Assembly: GCA_964575185.1 (NCBI GenBank)
Contig: CAZNPW010000007.1
Location: 15,638-79,637 of the forward strand
Source: CAZNPW01 sp964575185
Lineage (GTDB): Bacteria; Pseudomonadota; Alphaproteobacteria; Rhodobacterales; Rhodobacteraceae
Reading direction: 5' to 3'
Length of the DNA stretch: 64,000 nucleotides
Under the pieces are notes generated by a model that saw nothing but the letters and a program-made list of their open reading frames with translations, was not told the origin of the DNA and did no database searches. Of the stretch, positions 10,181 through 18,959 are shown in pieces; position 1 is the first letter of the stretch, and each line of letters starts with the position of its first letter. The translations under genes and the position numbers were made by a program.

Positions 10181-11298
10181 GGATCGGGGCGGACTTCCTG
10201 CGCCACCCCGCCACGCGGGCGGTGTTCGCGGCGCTCGCCCCGGCGCGGGTGTGGGTCGTGGGCGGCGCGGTGCGCAACGCGGTGACGGGGCGCGCGGTGA
10301 CCGACATCGACCTGGCCACCGACGCGCTGCCGGGCGAGGTGATGGCGCGGGCGGCGGCGGCGGGATTGCGGGCGGTGCCGACGGGGATCGACCACGGGAC
10401 GGTCACGGTCATCGCGGACGGGCTGCCGCACGAGGTGACGACGCTGCGCCGCGATGTCGCGACCGACGGGCGACGTGCGACGGTGGCCTTCACCGATGAC
10501 CTGGTGCAGGACGCCGCGCGGCGCGACTTCACGATGAACGCGATGTATGCCCGGCCCGACGGCACGGTCGAGGATCCGATGGGCGGGCTGCCCGACGCGC
10601 TGGCGGGGCGGGTGCGGTTCGTCGGCGACCCGGCGCGGCGCATCGCCGAGGACGCGCTGCGGAGCCTGCGGTTCTTCCGCTTTCACGCGACCCACGGCGA
10701 CCCCTCGCTCGGGGTGGACGCCGAGGGGCTGGCCGCCTGCGCCGCGGCGGTGGACCTGCTCGCGGCGCTGTCGCGCGAGCGGGTGGGCTGGGAGATGCGC
10801 AAGCTGTTGTCGGCGCCGGACCCCGCCCCCGCCGTCGCGGCGATGGCGGCCAGCGGGGTCCTGGGGGCCGTCCTGCCGGGCGCGGACCCGCGGCCCCTGG
10901 GGCCGCTCGTGCACCTGCAACCGGGCTGTCGCTGGCTGCCGCGGCTGGCGGCGCTGACGGGGGCGGATGTGACCGATGCCCTGCGGCTGTCGCGCGACGA
11001 GGCGCGCGCGCTGGCGGCGATCCGGGACGCGCAGGGGGCCGACCTGCCGCCCGCTGCGCTCGCCTGGCGGTTCGGGCGGGAGGCGGCGGAGGATGCGCTG
11101 CTGCTTCGTGCCGCGGCAGGCGGGGTGCTGCCGGGGCACGATCCGGCGGAGCTCGATCGCGGGGCGGCGGCGCGCTTTCCGCTGGCCGCGTCCGACCTGC
11201 CGCTCGAAGGTGCGGCGCTGGGCGCGGCGCTGAAGGCGGCGGAGGCGCGCTGGCTCGCGTCCGACCTGCGGCTGACGCGGAACGATCTTCTGGGCTGA
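10177..11298 (+). CDS. CCA tRNA nucleotidyltransferase / poly(A) polymerase family
   Basis: Class II nucleotidyltransferase of 373 residues. The head domain shows VVGGAVRNAVTG and the catalytic aspartates in DIDLATDA, followed by ARRDFTMNAM and the RRIAEDALRSLRFFRF region that binds the nucleotide and tRNA. It adds or repairs the 3' CCA end of tRNAs. Some alphaproteobacterial members are poly(A) polymerases, but this short form is most like the CCA enzymes. The ATG overlaps the stop of the preceding Nudix gene. Confidence 0.9.
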   Translation: MRIGADFLRHPATRAVFAALAPARVWVVGGAVRNAVTGRAVTDIDLATDALPGEVMARAAAAGLRAVPTGIDHGTVTVIADGLPHEVTTLRRDVATDGRRATVAFTDDLVQDAARRDFTMNAMYARPDGTVEDPMGGLPDALAGRVRFVGDPARRIAEDALRSLRFFRFHATHGDPSLGVDAEGLAACAAAVDLLAALSRERVGWEMRKLLSAPDPAPAVAAMAASGVLGAVLPGADPRPLGPLVHLQPGCRWLPRLAALTGADVTDALRLSRDEARALAAIRDAQGADLPPAALAWRFGREAAEDALLLRAAAGGVLPGHDPAELDRGAAARFPLAASDLPLEGAALGAALKAAEARWLASDLRLTRNDLLG

Positions 11299-11363
11299 CG
11301 GTTTCCCTTGCCGGGAAAACGGCGTATATCCCCGCCCTGCCCCCCCAGGTATCCGGCCGGAAG

Positions 11364-13220
11364 GTGCCCCCCAAGGTGTTCCGTTTCTTCGAGAACCTCG
11401 TGGACCCCTACGGTCCCTACGAGCAGACCGATGCGCCGCCCCGGCGGCTGTGGCCGTTCCTGGCGGAATACATCCGGCCCTTCCGCACCGTCTTTGCCGT
11501 CACCGCCGTGCTGTCCTTCCTCGTCGCCGCCGCCGACGTGGCGCTGATCTGGTATGTGGGCCGCGTCGTGGACCTGCTGGCCGCGGGCACCCCGGCGCAG
11601 GTGTGGGCCACCTACGGGACCGAGATCATGCTGGTGGCGGCGGCGATCCTGCTGGTCCGCCCGGTGGTGGCGGGCATGGACGTGGCGCTGCTGCACTCCA
11701 CCATCCTGGTGAACTTCGGCACGATGATCCGCTGGCGCGCGCACCGGCACGTCCTGCGCCAGCCCGTCGGCTGGTTCGAGAGCGACTTCGCCGGGCGCAT
11801 CGCCAACCGGATCATGCAGACCCCGCCCGCGGCGGGCGAGGCGGTGTTCCAGACCTTCGACGCCATGGCCTTCGCGCTGGTCACGATCATCGGCGCGGGC
11901 CTGATGCTGGCCGAGGCCGACCTGCGGCTGCTGGTGCCGCTGGTGGTGTGGTTCCTGCTCTATGCCGCGCTGGTGCAGTGGACGCTGCAGCGCGCGGGGC
12001 CGGCCAGCACCGCGAGCAGCGACGCGCGGTCGGCGATCACCGGGCGGGTGGTCGACAGCTATACCAACATCCACGCGGTCAAGCTGTTTTCCCACCACGA
12101 CGGCGAACTCGCCTACGCCCGCGAGGCGATCGAGCACGCCCGCGATACCTTCCGCCGCGAGATGCGGATCATCGTCACGATGGACGTGGCGCTGACGGTG
12201 CTGAACGGCGCGCTGATCGTCTGCGTCACCGGCCTCGCGATCTGGCTGTGGCATGCGGGGTCGGCGACGGTCGGCACGGTTGCGGCTGCGACCGCGCTGG
12301 TCCTGCGGCTGAACAACCTGACCTACTGGATCATGTGGGCCACGACCTCGCTGGTGCAGAACCTCGGCGTCGTGAAAGAGGGGATGGAGACGATCACCCA
12401 GCCCGTCACCCTGGTCGACCGGCCCGGCGCGCAGCCGCTGCGGCTGACCGAGGGGCGGATCGAGGTGCAGGGCCTGTCGCACCACTACGGCCGCGGGTCG
12501 GGCGGGTTGCAGGGGGTGGACCTGACCGTCCGGCCGGGCGAGAAGATCGGCCTCGTCGGCCGGTCGGGCGCGGGCAAGACCACGCTCGTCAAGCTGATCC
12601 TGCGGCTGGTGGAGCCCGAGGCGGGGCGCATCCTGATCGACGGGCAGGACATCCTGGAGGTCACGCAGGACAGCCTGCGCCGCCGGATCGGCATGGTGCA
12701 GCAGGACAGCGCGCTGCTCCATCGCAGCGTGCGCGACAACATCCTTTATGGCCGCCCCGGCGCGACGGAGGAGGAGATGGTGGCCGCCGCGCGGCGGGCC
12801 GAGGCGCATGACTTCATCCTGGGCCTGCGCGACCCGCAGGGCCGCACGGGATACGACGCGCATGTCGGCGAGCGGGGGGTGAAGCTCTCGGGCGGGCAGC
12901 GGCAGCGGGTGGCGCTGGCGCGCGTGATGCTGAAGGACGCGCCGATCCTGATCCTGGACGAGGCGACAAGCGCCTTGGACAGCGAGGTGGAGGCGGCGAT
13001 CCAGGACACGCTCTACGGCGTGATGGAGGGCAAGACGGTCATCGCCATCGCGCACCGCCTGTCGACCATCGCCGCGATGGACCGGATCGTGGTGCTGGAG
13101 GACGGGCGCGTGGCCGAGGACGGCACGCATGCCGCGCTGCTGGCGCAGGACGGGCTGTATGCGCGGTTATGGAACCGGCAGTCGGGCGGGTTCATCGGCC
13201 TGACGGAGGCCGCCGAATGA
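11364..13220 (+). CDS. ABC exporter, fused membrane and ATPase domains (first of a pair)
   Basis: 618-residue half-transporter: an N-terminal six-helix membrane domain and a C-terminal ATPase with Walker A GRSGAGKTT, signature LSGGQRQRV and Walker B ILILDEATSALD. The catalytic Glu is intact. The start is GTG 11364, preceded by a GGAAG Shine-Dalgarno-like stretch; the first ATG lies well inside the conserved region. It overlaps the next exporter gene by ATGA (13217-13220), and both end with a similar NRQSGGFIG segment. The pair may form a heterodimer; the exported substrate is unknown. Confidence 0.92.
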   Translation: MPPKVFRFFENLVDPYGPYEQTDAPPRRLWPFLAEYIRPFRTVFAVTAVLSFLVAAADVALIWYVGRVVDLLAAGTPAQVWATYGTEIMLVAAAILLVRPVVAGMDVALLHSTILVNFGTMIRWRAHRHVLRQPVGWFESDFAGRIANRIMQTPPAAGEAVFQTFDAMAFALVTIIGAGLMLAEADLRLLVPLVVWFLLYAALVQWTLQRAGPASTASSDARSAITGRVVDSYTNIHAVKLFSHHDGELAYAREAIEHARDTFRREMRIIVTMDVALTVLNGALIVCVTGLAIWLWHAGSATVGTVAAATALVLRLNNLTYWIMWATTSLVQNLGVVKEGMETITQPVTLVDRPGAQPLRLTEGRIEVQGLSHHYGRGSGGLQGVDLTVRPGEKIGLVGRSGAGKTTLVKLILRLVEPEAGRILIDGQDILEVTQDSLRRRIGMVQQDSALLHRSVRDNILYGRPGATEEEMVAAARRAEAHDFILGLRDPQGRTGYDAHVGERGVKLSGGQRQRVALARVMLKDAPILILDEATSALDSEVEAAIQDTLYGVMEGKTVIAIAHRLSTIAAMDRIVVLEDGRVAEDGTHAALLAQDGLYARLWNRQSGGFIGLTEAAE

Positions 13221-15100
13221 CCGACAGTTCGCAACGCGCGCCGAGCGCCGCCCCCTGGGCGCGGCGGCTGGGCAACCTGATCGACGCCTTCCGCCCCGCC
13301 GACGGCCCGCCGCCCGATACGCTGTGGCCCTTCATGCGCTGGGCGCTGACGGGGTCCTGGCCGATGCTGTGGGTGGCGGGCGTCATCTCGGCGGTGGCGG
13401 GCGCGACCGAGGTGGTGTCGGCCCTGTTCCTCGGCTGGGTGGTCGATGCGGCGGTGGAGCAGGGGCCGGCGCAGTTCCTCGCGTCGTCGGGCTGGCTGCT
13501 GGCGGCCTTCGTCGTGTTCTACCTGATCCTGCGGCCGGCGATCTTCGCCGCGAGCGCGGCATCGAACAGCGTGATCGTCGGGCCGAACGTGTTGCCGCTG
13601 GTGCTGTCGCGGCTGCACCGCTGGACGCTGGGGCAGGCGGTGACGTTCTTCGACAACGACTTCGCGGGCCGCATCAGCCAGAAGCAGATGCAGGCCGCCC
13701 GCGCGATCACCGATGTCGCGACCGAGATGATCAACACGGTGATGTTCGCGCTGGCGAGCGTGATCGGCTCCATCGTCTTCCTGCTGGCGGTGGACTGGCG
13801 CGTGGCGCTGGCGCTGACGGTGTGGCTGGGGGCCTATGTGCTGCTCATCATGTTCTTCATCCCGCGGGTGCGGTCGAACAGCGCCGCCCGCGCCGGGGCG
13901 CGGGCGATGGTGTCGGGGCAGGTCGTGGACACGATCACCAACATCAAGACGGTGAAGCTGTTCGCCCATGCCGCCTTCGAGGACCGCGTGGCGCTGCAGG
14001 CGATGGAGGTCTTCCGCGACCGTTCGGTGGAGTTCGGCGAGATCTCGACCTGGTTCCGGTTCAGCCTGATGACGCTGGCGGGGATCCTGCCGGTGATGCT
14101 GATCGGCGGGACGCTGTGGCTCTGGGCCGGGGGGCTGGCGACGGCGGGGACGATCGCGGCGGCGGGGGCGATCGCGACGCGGATCGCGCAGATGACGGGG
14201 TGGGTCAGCTTCACCATCATGTCGATCTACACCAGCGTGGGCGAGGTCGAGGACGGGATGCGGACGCTGGCGAAGGCGCATGACCTGGCCGATGCGGAGG
14301 ATGCGGTGGACCTGCCGCGCATCCGGGGGGAGGTGCGGTTCGACCGGGTGAGCTTCGGCTATGGCCGCGGCCGGGGCGGGGTGCGCGACATCGCGCTGAC
14401 GGTGCGGCCGGGCGAGAAGCTCGGCATCGTGGGGGCGAGCGGGGCGGGGAAATCGACGCTCGTGTCGCTGCTGTTGCGGCTCTACGACCCCGAGGCGGGG
14501 GTGGTCGCGGTCGACGGCCACGACCTGCGCGGGGTGACGCAGGAAAGCCTGCGGCGGCAGATCGGCATGGTCACGCAGGAGACCGCGATGTTCAACCGGT
14601 CCGCGCGCGACAACATCATGTACGGCCGCCCGGATGCGACCGAGGCGGAGCTGGTCGCTGCCGCAAAGGCGGCGGAGGCGCATGACTTCATTGCGAAGAT
14701 GGTCGATCATCAGGGCCGCGCGGGCTATGACGCCTTCCTGGGCGAGCGTGGGGTGAAGCTGTCGGGCGGCCAGCGCCAGCGCATCGCGCTGGCCCGCGCC
14801 TTCCTGAAGGACGCGCCGATCCTGGTGCTGGACGAGGCGACATCCGCGCTCGACAGCGAGGTCGAGGCGTCGATCCAGGAGGCGCTGGGGCGGGTGATGC
14901 AGGGCAAGACGGTGCTCGCCATCGCGCACCGGCTGTCGACGATCGCGGCGATGGACCGGATCATCGTGATGGACGAGGGGCGCATCGTGGAGGCGGGCAC
15001 GCACGCCCAGCTTCTGGACCGCGACGGGCTGTATGCGCGCTACTGGAACCGCCAGTCGGGCGGGTTCATCGGGACGGACACGGCGCAGGTGGCGGAGTGA
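13217..15100 (+). CDS. ABC exporter, fused membrane and ATPase domains (second of a pair)
   Basis: 627-residue half-transporter, paralogous to the one upstream. The membrane domain is followed by an ATPase with Walker A GASGAGKST, signature LSGGQRQRI and Walker B ILVLDEATSALD. Both nucleotide-binding sites of the pair therefore look catalytically competent, unlike exporters with one degenerate site. The start is ATG 13217 within the ATGA overlap. The substrate cannot be inferred from the flanking genes. Confidence 0.92.
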   Translation: MTDSSQRAPSAAPWARRLGNLIDAFRPADGPPPDTLWPFMRWALTGSWPMLWVAGVISAVAGATEVVSALFLGWVVDAAVEQGPAQFLASSGWLLAAFVVFYLILRPAIFAASAASNSVIVGPNVLPLVLSRLHRWTLGQAVTFFDNDFAGRISQKQMQAARAITDVATEMINTVMFALASVIGSIVFLLAVDWRVALALTVWLGAYVLLIMFFIPRVRSNSAARAGARAMVSGQVVDTITNIKTVKLFAHAAFEDRVALQAMEVFRDRSVEFGEISTWFRFSLMTLAGILPVMLIGGTLWLWAGGLATAGTIAAAGAIATRIAQMTGWVSFTIMSIYTSVGEVEDGMRTLAKAHDLADAEDAVDLPRIRGEVRFDRVSFGYGRGRGGVRDIALTVRPGEKLGIVGASGAGKSTLVSLLLRLYDPEAGVVAVDGHDLRGVTQESLRRQIGMVTQETAMFNRSARDNIMYGRPDATEAELVAAAKAAEAHDFIAKMVDHQGRAGYDAFLGERGVKLSGGQRQRIALARAFLKDAPILVLDEATSALDSEVEASIQEALGRVMQGKTVLAIAHRLSTIAAMDRIIVMDEGRIVEAGTHAQLLDRDGLYARYWNRQSGGFIGTDTAQVAE

Positions 15101-15154
15101 TCCGACCCGTCCTGGGCCCTTGACCCGGGATCCCTGCCGCCGCAGGGATGGGCG

Positions 15155-15622
15155 ATGGAGCGACCGCAGGTCACCATACGCCCGGCGCAGGCCGGGGACA
15201 TCGACGCGATGGGACGGATTTCGGCCGCAGGCGAGCTGTTTCCGGCCGACATGCTGCCCGGCATGATCGCGGGATACCTCGCCGGGGGGGGTCGGACCGC
15301 TGGCTGGTGGCCGCCGAGGGCGTGCCGGTGGCCTTCTGCTACCTGGCGCCGGAGCGGCTGACCGAGAACACCTGGAACATGCTGGCGCTGGCCGTGCGGC
15401 CCGACCGGCAGGGGCAAGGGGATCGGGGCGGCGCTGGTCGCGGCGGCGGAGGCCGCGCTGCGGGCGCACGGCGGGCGCATCCTGATCGTCGAGACGGCGG
15501 GGGTGGAGGCCTTCGCGGGGGCGCGGGCCTTCTATGCCGCGCGGGGCTATGCCGAGGAGGCGCGGCTGCGCGACTTCTACCTCGATGGCTGGGACAAGGT
15601 CGTCTACCGGAAGCGGCTGTGA
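15155..15622 (+). pseudogene. GNAT N-acetyltransferase, interrupted by two compensating frameshifts
   Basis: A GNAT acetyltransferase is readable only by changing frame twice. Residues from ATG 15155 (MERPQVTIRPAQAGDIDAMG) run in one frame to an 8-G run at 15284-15291. Sequence continuing WLVAAEGVPVAFCYL and NTWNMLALAVRPDRQGQG is in the next frame. From about 15420 the first frame resumes with IGAALVAAAEAAL, and the protein ends ...DKVVYRKRL at the TGA 15620-15622. The first shift fits a missing G in the 8-G run; the second fits an extra G in AAGGGG near 15415-15420. The acetyl-CoA loop RQGQGIG spans the second shift. Either the gene is decayed or the sequence carries two homopolymer errors. 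Confidence 0.75.
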
Positions 15623-15638
15623 CCGGATGCGCCACCTG

Positions 15639-15662
15639 CGCCCCGGACCGGGTCCGGGGCCT
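15639..15662 (-). repeat. REP-like palindrome, inverted copy
   Basis: A GC-rich imperfect palindrome (CCCCGGACC facing GGTCCGGGG) just after the GNAT remnant. Its reverse complement is nearly identical to the copy at 15700-15725, so the two form a face-to-face pair typical of bacterial interspersed mosaic elements. The same family recurs at 39940, 46676, 46715 and 59101. Confidence 0.6.
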
Positions 15663-15699
15663 CTGCCTTGCCGGCGGCGCTGCGCTGGGGGATAGGGGG

Positions 15700-15725
15700 A
15701 GGCCCCGGATCAGGTCCGGGGCGCG
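15700..15725 (+). repeat. REP-like palindrome, forward copy
   Basis: Second member of the inverted pair: AGGCCCCGGAT then CAGGTCCGGGGCGCG. It lies 20 bp before the proposed TTG start of the methyltransferase gene, so it may affect the upstream transcript end or the leader of that gene. Confidence 0.6.
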
Positions 15726-15744
15726 TCACTCGGCGGGGCAACCT

Positions 15745-17013
15745 TTGCGCGTCACGGTCGAACGGCTGGGCCACCATGGCGACGGGATCGGTGGCGGGGT
15801 CTTCGTGCCCGGCGCGCTGCCGGGGGAGGTGGTCGAGGGCCTGCCCGACGGCGACCGGCTGCGCGAGGTGCGCATCGTTACCCCCAGCCCCGACCGCGTG
15901 CGCCCGCCCTGCCCGCATGCGCGCAGCTGCGGCGGCTGCGCGGTGCAGCATCTGCGCGATGCGGCGGTGGCCGACTGGAAGGCGGGGATCGTCGCGCAGG
16001 CGCTGGCGGGGCAGGGGCTGGCGGCGGAGGTGCGGCCGATCCTGACCTCTCCGCCCTCCAGCCGCCGCCGGGCCACGCTGGCGGGGCGGCGGACCAAGGC
16101 GGGGGCGATGGTGGGGTTCCACGCGCGCGGGTCCGACCTGCTTGTCGAGGGGCCGCAGTGCCACCTCTTGACGCCGCAGCTGATGGCCGCGCTGCCGGGG
16201 CTTGAGGCGCTGGTGCGGCTGGGGGGCGCGCGGGGGGCGGAGCTGGCGCTGACCGTGACCGGGACGGCGAACGGCCCCGACGTGGCGGTGGCCGGCGGCA
16301 AGCCCGCCGAGGCCGCACTGCTGATGGAGATCGCGCGGCTCGCCGAGGCGCAGGGGTTTGCGCGCGTGACGTGGAACGGCGGGACGGCGGCCTTGCGCGC
16401 GCCCCCGGTGCAGCGGTTCGGCCGGGCGGTTGTGACCCCGCCGCCCGGCGCCTTCCTGCAGGCGACCGCGGAGGGCGAGGCGGCGCTCCTGGCGGCGGTG
16501 CGCGAGGCCCTGGGCGGGGCGGCGCGGATCGCCGACCTGTTCGCGGGCTGCGGCACCTTCGCCCTGCCGCTGGCCGAGGGGGCCGAGGTCGCGGCCGTCG
16601 AGGGCGAGGCGGCGATGGTCGCGGCGCTCGACCGCGGCTGGCGCGGCGCGCAGGGCCTGCGGCGGGTGACGGCGACCGCGCGCGACCTCTTCCGCCGGCC
16701 GCTCGAGCCGGACGAGCTGCGCGGGGTCGATGCCGTGGTGATCGACCCGCCCCGCGCGGGGGCCGAGGCGCAGGCGCAGAGGCTGGCGGCGGCGCGGGTG
16801 CCGGTCGTCGCGATGGTCAGCTGCAACCCCGCGACCTTCGCGCGCGACGCGCGGATCCTGGTCGATGCGGGCTATCGCATCGACTGGGTGCAGCCGGTCG
16901 ACCAGTTCCGCTGGGCCGCGCATGTGGAGCTTGCCGCGCGGCTGTCGCTGCCGCATATCGCCGCGAAACGGGGGGCCGGGGATGCACAGGGAAAGGCTGG
17001 CGGCGTGGCTTGA
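15745..17013 (+). CDS. class I SAM-dependent RNA uracil-C5 methyltransferase (RlmD/TrmA family)
   Basis: 422-residue RNA 5-methyluridine methyltransferase. The N-terminal part starts LRVTVERLGHHGDGIG, a TRAM-like beat, followed by a cysteine cluster CPHARSCGGC that in RlmD binds a 4Fe-4S cluster. The SAM domain shows ADLFAGCGTFALPLA, then the DPPRAG motif and the catalytic cysteine region VSCNPATFARD. The likely target is a uridine in 23S rRNA or tRNA. The start is the TTG at 15745, since no ATG or GTG gives the conserved N terminus; this choice is tentative. Its end overlaps the channel gene by 32 bp. Confidence 0.88.
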   Translation: MRVTVERLGHHGDGIGGGVFVPGALPGEVVEGLPDGDRLREVRIVTPSPDRVRPPCPHARSCGGCAVQHLRDAAVADWKAGIVAQALAGQGLAAEVRPILTSPPSSRRRATLAGRRTKAGAMVGFHARGSDLLVEGPQCHLLTPQLMAALPGLEALVRLGGARGAELALTVTGTANGPDVAVAGGKPAEAALLMEIARLAEAQGFARVTWNGGTAALRAPPVQRFGRAVVTPPPGAFLQATAEGEAALLAAVREALGGAARIADLFAGCGTFALPLAEGAEVAAVEGEAAMVAALDRGWRGAQGLRRVTATARDLFRRPLEPDELRGVDAVVIDPPRAGAEAQAQRLAAARVPVVAMVSCNPATFARDARILVDAGYRIDWVQPVDQFRWAAHVELAARLSLPHIAAKRGAGDAQGKAGGVA

Positions 17014-17773
17014 AAGCGCGCCGGTGCGCAACACGATCATCGCGGTGATCCTGTTCAACGCGGTGATCCTGGGGCTGGAGACCTTTCCCGCCGTCATGGC
17101 CGACTGGGGCCCGCTGCTGCTGGCGCTGGACCGCATCTGCCTTGCCATCTTCACGGTCGAGATCGCGCTGAAGCTCTACGCGCTGGGCCTGCGGTTCTTC
17201 CGGTCGGGGTGGAACGTGTTCGACTTCGTCATCGTGGGGATCGCGCTGGTGCCGGGGGCGCAGACGCTGGGCGTGCTGCGGGCGATGCGCATCCTGCGGC
17301 TCTTGCGCGTCATCAGCGTGACGCCGTCCTTGCGGCGGGTGGTCGAGGGGCTTCTGCGGTCCCTGCCCGGGATGGGGTCGGTGTTCCTCTTGATGGGGAT
17401 CATCTTCTACATCGGCGCGGTGATGGCGACGAAGCTGTTCGGGGCGAGTTTCCCGGGCCAGTTCGGCACGCTCTGGGGCTCGGGCTTCACGCTGTTCCAG
17501 GTGATGACGCTGGAGGGCTGGGCGGACGGCGTGGTGCGGCCGGTGATGGCGGAGTACCCTTACGCCTGGGCGTTCTTCCTGCCCTTCATCCTGGTCACGA
17601 CCTTCGCCGTGGTGAACCTGCTGGTCGGCCTGATCGTGAACAGCATGCAGGACGCGCATGACGCCGAGGACAAGGCGGCGCAGGCGGCCTACCGCGACGC
17701 GGTGGTGGCGCGGCTGGCGGCGATCGAGGCGCGGCTCGCCGAAATGTCGGGGGTGCCCGGCAAAAAACGCTGA
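16982..17773 (+). CDS. single-domain voltage-gated cation channel (BacNav/prokaryotic Cav type)
   Basis: 263-residue six-helix channel subunit expected to form a homotetramer in the inner membrane. S4 carries Arg at 100, 103, 106 and 109 (LRAMRILRLLRV), the regular three-residue spacing of a voltage sensor. The pore loop has FQVMTLEGWADG, with the filter at residues 176-183. S6 follows (FAVVNLLVGLIVNSMQDA), then a charged, heptad-like tail (about 225-255) that resembles the C-terminal coiled coil of BacNav channels. The Gly after the filter Glu differs from TLESW of sodium channels. The start is ATG 16982; the gene overlaps the upstream methyltransferase gene. Confidence 0.88.
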   Translation: MHRERLAAWLESAPVRNTIIAVILFNAVILGLETFPAVMADWGPLLLALDRICLAIFTVEIALKLYALGLRFFRSGWNVFDFVIVGIALVPGAQTLGVLRAMRILRLLRVISVTPSLRRVVEGLLRSLPGMGSVFLLMGIIFYIGAVMATKLFGASFPGQFGTLWGSGFTLFQVMTLEGWADGVVRPVMAEYPYAWAFFLPFILVTTFAVVNLLVGLIVNSMQDAHDAEDKAAQAAYRDAVVARLAAIEARLAEMSGVPGKKR

Positions 17774-17782
17774 CCCGCGACA

Positions 17783-17800
17783 GCCTGCCCCTTGGCAGGC
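17783..17800 (+). terminator. GC hairpin after the channel gene (weak terminator candidate)
   Basis: Perfect 7-bp stem GCCTGCC/GGCAGGC with a 4-nt loop, ten bases after the channel stop codon. No U-run follows, so it may only stabilise the 3' end of the mRNA. Confidence 0.3.
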
Positions 17801-17841
17801 CGCCGCGCCACGCGGTATGGTCAGGGAAAAAGGGGCAGGTC

Positions 17842-18354
17842 ATGTCAAATCGCCGTGTGGTTCTGACGCTTCTCGCGGGCCTTCCGCTGGCCGCCTGCGC
17901 CCAGTCGAAGTTCATCGCCTACGACGGCCCGGAGGTGACGCGGGTCCAGATCAACAAGGGCGACCGGAAGATGTATCTCTTCGCAGGCACCGCGGTGCTG
18001 CGGCAGTACGACATCGGCCTCGGCTTCGCGCCGGTGGGTCCGAAGCGGTTCGAGAACGACGGCCGCACGCCCGAGGGGCAGTATTACGTCGATCGGCGCA
18101 ACCCCAATTCGCGTTTCCATCTGTCGCTCGGCATCAATTACCCCAACGAGGCCGACCGCGCCTATGCGCTCGCGGCGGGCAAGGCGCCGGGGAACGACAT
18201 CTTCATCCACGGCGGCCCGCAGCTTCCCGCCGACCGCGCCCGGGCACGGGGGAACCGCGACTGGACCTGGGGCTGCATCGCCGTGACGGACCGCGAGATC
18301 GAGCAGGTCTACGCCATGGTCCGCGACGGGACACCGGTGCTGATCCTGGCGTAG
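17842..18354 (+). CDS. L,D-transpeptidase (YkuD domain) lipoprotein
   Basis: 170-residue cell-wall enzyme. The N terminus has a lipoprotein signal with lipobox LAAC (cysteine at about residue 19). The YkuD catalytic signature is intact: His in IHGG and the Cys in WGCIAV. Such enzymes form 3-3 peptide cross-links or attach lipoproteins to peptidoglycan. The length is that of the short family members that lack extra binding domains. The start ATG 17842 follows a GGGGCAGG Shine-Dalgarno region. Confidence 0.9.
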   Translation: MSNRRVVLTLLAGLPLAACAQSKFIAYDGPEVTRVQINKGDRKMYLFAGTAVLRQYDIGLGFAPVGPKRFENDGRTPEGQYYVDRRNPNSRFHLSLGINYPNEADRAYALAAGKAPGNDIFIHGGPQLPADRARARGNRDWTWGCIAVTDREIEQVYAMVRDGTPVLILA

Positions 18355-18369
18355 TCCTGGGGCGTGCGC

Positions 18370-18387
18370 GCCCGCGCGCGCGCGGGC
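18370..18387. terminator. bidirectional GC palindrome between convergent genes
   Basis: Perfect palindrome GCCCGCGC-GC-GCGCGGGC between the 3' ends of the transpeptidase and CAP-domain genes. The location between converging genes suits a shared transcript end. The core is a strictly alternating GC tract. There is no U-run on either side. Confidence 0.4.
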
Positions 18388-18389
18388 GG

Positions 18390-18959
18390 TCAGGTGCCGC
18401 CCAGCCCCGGCAGGGTGGTTCCGGCCACGGTCGCCGTGATCGGCGCGCCGGCCACCAGGGTCCACCAGATCTTGCCGTTCGGCTCCTGATACCAGGCGAA
18501 GCCGAGGTCGCGCGCCTGCGGGTCGAGGAGGATCGCCCGGGTGTCCTCCTGCCGCATCCAGGAAGCGAGCGTTTCAAGCTCGGTCTCGTAGGTCTCGGAA
18601 ATCAGCTCGCCGACCAGCCGTCCGCGGTATCCCGCCCGCTGCACGCGCAGGAGCGGCGAGGATCCGTCGGAGCCGAAGTGCCAGGGCCGGTTCTGCACGC
18701 TCATGTCGCGCGAATGCGTCGCGGCGGCGGCGGTCAGCTCGGCCGACAGCTGCATCGGCATCAGCCCGGCGGCCGCGCGCAGGCTGTTCACGCTGTCGAG
18801 CAGGCGGAAGGTCACGTCGTCGGCCATGTCGGGCGTGATCGGATAGACCTGCGGCAGCGGCACCCCGTCGGGGCCGATCCGCGGGTCGGGCCCGGTCGCC
18901 CCGCAGGCGGCCAGCGTCGCAAGTCCGCCCATCAGGAAAAGCTGTCGTCTGTTCATCAT
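18390..18959 (-). CDS. CAP/SCP-domain lipoprotein
   Basis: 189-residue secreted protein with lipobox LAAC (TLAACGATG) and a CAP (SCP/PR1-like) domain. The domain's conserved parts appear as LLDSVNSLRAAAGL, then the His-containing AATHSRDMSVQN, GELISETY and the distal WWTLVAG strand. The molecular role of bacterial CAP proteins is mostly unknown. It converges on the L,D-transpeptidase gene, which suggests cell-envelope function but no direct link. Confidence 0.85.
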   Translation of the reverse strand: MMNRRQLFLMGGLATLAACGATGPDPRIGPDGVPLPQVYPITPDMADDVTFRLLDSVNSLRAAAGLMPMQLSAELTAAAATHSRDMSVQNRPWHFGSDGSSPLLRVQRAGYRGRLVGELISETYETELETLASWMRQEDTRAILLDPQARDLGFAWYQEPNGKIWWTLVAGAPITATVAGTTLPGLGGT

